Of a stretch of 64,000 bases of DNA, positions 61,111-64,000 are shown piece after piece; the first letter of the stretch is position 1, and every line of letters starts with the position of its first letter. A program made the position numbers and the translations under genes. The notes beneath the pieces were generated by a model. That model saw nothing but the letters and a program-made list of their open reading frames with translations. It did no database searches and was not told where the DNA came from. This stretch comes from Taeniopygia guttata (lineage: Eukaryota > Chordata > Aves > Passeriformes > Estrildidae): positions 3,353,001 through 3,417,000 of the forward strand of contig NC_133024.1 of assembly GCF_048771995.1 (NCBI RefSeq), read 5' to 3'.

Positions 61111-64000
61111 ACACTTCCTCTGCTCTGCTCTTGGAGCCATCAGTCCCCCTCAGAGGGCCAGGATTTACAGCATCATGTCAACTCTACCTAGGAGTCTGAC
61201 ATTTGTGGGTAGGAACACTTTAAATGTGCTTTAAAGAGTAGCACGCACAGGTGCAAGCATTGATAAACACTCAGTAATTGTGGAGATGATTTTCCTGTGC
61301 CACACTCAAAGGCAAAACTTAAAATAGTTTTTAAAAGCATGAATGAAAAAAAAAAAGGGATTTCTGTAAGTTCTAAAATCCTTTATTTGTTGCTCTGGCT
61401 TGGGACACCCAGGGCTCAGCACAGAGAGCTGACTCTGGGCTCTGATCAGATTATGCTTCATGCTCATCACAAGCACTACTTACTTAATAGAGTTTGTAAC
61501 ATAGCCTAAGAGGACTATTATTAAAATATTAAGCTGTCTACATCCTCTTGCTTAATTAATTTTTCAGTATAGAAGGGAAACTCCATGGTTCCCAGTCTAT
61601 TGCTGAGGTAACACATTACAGGATGTGATCGCAGTCAGACTTCTGAGTGATGAGCAAATCATTCTGTAGCCACTTCAAGATCAGACAAATAATGGATACA
61701 TTAAAAACCATGCATCAAGCTAACCAGGAAAAAGAAAAAGCCACACACTGGATTCTAGTCCTTTGAAATGAAAATAAACCAAATTTACTCAGTAAAAAGT
61801 CTTGTACTAGGATAGTCTTTTTACAGGAAGTAAACAATAACACATGCAAAAATTTTACTGGAATATTTAGAGAAAATTTTATGCCAAACATCATTTTATG
61901 ATATTTCTAGATGGAAATTTGCATTGGAAAAAATCTTAAGCATAGACAGGAATGAATCAGGCACTGCATATTTTCCTCAGATAGCCAATGACCCTGTGTG
62001 AAGGGCATTACTTTATCATTCTTTATTACTTTATTGTCATTCAAGTGACATTAGCCAAGTCCAGACTCTAAAGTAATTTAACTCTTCTTCTTCCCAGTCT
62101 CAGGTGATAGTTTTTCCACTAGGCTGTTGCTTCCAATTTCTCACAACAAACTGAAAGGTCTTGATTTCCCCTGATTAAGCATAGGGACATTTCTGAGAAC
62201 TTTTGTTCAGGTTAGCAGCCCTTTCACTGTGGTTTCCTAGCCAACACATTTCACTGTGAAACAGAAGGGAAGGAGAAAATGAGAAAAGGAGAAAAAGGAG
62301 AAAATGTCTAACTTCTTAGAGTCTACTCAGGATGAACACTCAGTTTACAGGCTGTGCCAAACAGATAAGAGCCTTGTCCTTCATTTTTTTAATTCTAGTT
62401 ACTCAAGTTGATTTACTGGGCCACTTGCAGGTGGAACATGGGATCTGAATTTTGACAGCTAACCATTGTAAACTCAAAGAAGAAAATGCGAGGGACAGCA
62501 TTTTTTCCTGGTATGTGACTTGTACACAGCCAACAAGCAGGTCAGTAAGGAAGATGCTAGACAAAACCATTAGCTTAGCCTATACACCAACAAGGAGGTA
62601 ATTTCCTTTTGCCATTGATGTGACACCAAGGTCCAGGCCAACAGCTATTTCAATGCATCAACACATTGCTATATCAACACAAGTAAGTTAAAATTTATTA
62701 AAAAAAACCTAATAAAGCTGAATTATTCCTAGCCTGAAATACCTATTTAATGAATGGTTGTCCACAGCTCCTTGCAATTCATTACCAATACTTAATCTAC
62801 ACAGATAACCCCTTATGAAAAATTTCATCCACGGAGGACACCTGTCAAGTACACAGTGCTCCTCAATCTAAAATATACTTGTGTCTTCACCAACAATGCC
62901 TCATAGGCAAAATGATGCTCTTGATGAGGCCCTCAATTCAAACACTTCAATCTTTCCATTTGCCAGTTGCCCTTCTTCAGGCAAAATGACACTATTTTTC
63001 TACATCAGAAGGTTATAATGAGGATTTATACATATATGTTTGAATATTCTCATATATTAAAGGAAAAGGCAAGCACAGGAATTTCTGCTGAAATGTAAAT
63101 CTAACTTAACAGCCTTTCTAGATCCAAGTCAAATATCACTGCCTATTTCTGTGCTCACAATTCGTCTCCTCTCTGCAAAGGTAACTAAATTAATCTTGTA
63201 ACATATACATAATCACAAATGTTACTATTTTATACTAAAATGTTAAGGTTTTGCCATGAAGAAAAAAAGTGTGTTTCTTTGGCAGTTTTTTTTACTATTT
63301 CTGTCCCACCATGTGCTTGTCATTTATGGCAGCTTTGCTTTTTAGACCTGAAAATATGAAAAAGCCAGACTTTTTAAAAGCCACGTGTAGAAAAAGGCAA
63401 AGCCCACACACATTCAAAATTTTGACAGTTTCTGTACAACCTAATGGGGTGTAGAATGAAAAAATATATTAATTACCTTTCCTTCCCATAAAAACCCTTA
63501 AAATTGTATTGGCACAATTGAAACTTCAAGAACACAGGGAGAAGCTCTTTCCACTGTAGCCACAGGTCCCTGTAGGTGAGAAAGTTCTCTACTGGACACC
63601 AAGACTGTTAAAAATTGTCTTTCTAATGTTGAAAATTTATTTTATACCCATTATTCTCATGGAATTAAAAAAAATCAAAACTCTTCAACAAAAATTTCAG
63701 TAGCAGAAGGAGCACACTTACATGGAGTTCCAGCAAATATGTTTTACCAACATTTTTGTTTTGCTTTGTTTCTTGCTATGTATAACTTGACAAAAGATGC
63801 TTTGACAAGGCAGAATTTCAAAATGTTATGTTTCAAAATCTCCAAATTACAAAACTGCCTTAAATTAGATTTTTTTCTTATGCTGAATTTTGACTTTAGT
63901 CATGTTCTTTGCTTATATTTTATAGTTTCCTTTTCCAACACTGATGACTTTTTTCTTTTCTTTGTGAGTTCTACTAAAAATTTAATAAATTTAAATAGTT
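61111..64000. other. Non-coding stretch to the window end
   Basis: AT-rich, short open frames only. There is an A-run at about 61348-61358. No element recognised. Confidence 0.5.

Noticed and set aside
1..64000. tRNA, rRNA, CRISPR array or bacterial-type operon
   Set aside because: No cloverleaf-like A/B box pair, rRNA motif or regularly spaced repeat was seen, and the sequence is plainly vertebrate.

Overview
This is AT-rich vertebrate DNA, and the mobile elements point to a bird, probably a songbird. It holds several 5'-truncated CR1 LINE copies and one long terminal repeat (LTR) of the common avian ERVL type. Other LTRs have the 6-bp target-site duplications (TSDs) typical of class II (ERVK-like) avian retroviruses. 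I found no complete protein-coding gene, rRNA, tRNA or CRISPR array. The window reads as intergenic or intronic sequence, and nearly all open frames look like chance.

Layout. 1184-1562: solo LTR (family 1, plus strand, TSD GGCACC). 1762-2372: CR1 3' part, plus strand. 5434-6050 and 12990-13604: two solo LTRs of a second family, same orientation, about 95% alike by eye, each with its own perfect 6-bp TSD. 15812-16673: ERVL-type solo LTR on the minus strand, split by a younger LTR at 16155-16440. 24710-25095: second family-1 LTR, minus strand, next to a CpG-richer patch at 25180-25330. 36448-36833: another probable solo LTR. 49921-50201 (+) and 50600-51155 (-): two CR1 fragments tail to tail, with a small CR1 scrap at 53782-53836. 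56702-56930 and 60831-61059: an unexplained, nearly identical 229-bp direct repeat pair. 60456-60694: LTR-like block with a TATA box, a poly(A) signal and an alpharetrovirus-like U5.

The rest is AT-rich single-copy DNA with simple repeats and short inverted repeats. Three splice-bounded open segments (20910-21006, 21446-21472, 48749-48853) are listed as weak exon candidates. No system of cooperating genes is visible. What the window records best is a history of retroelement insertion, provirus excision to solo LTRs, and nesting, read from TSDs.
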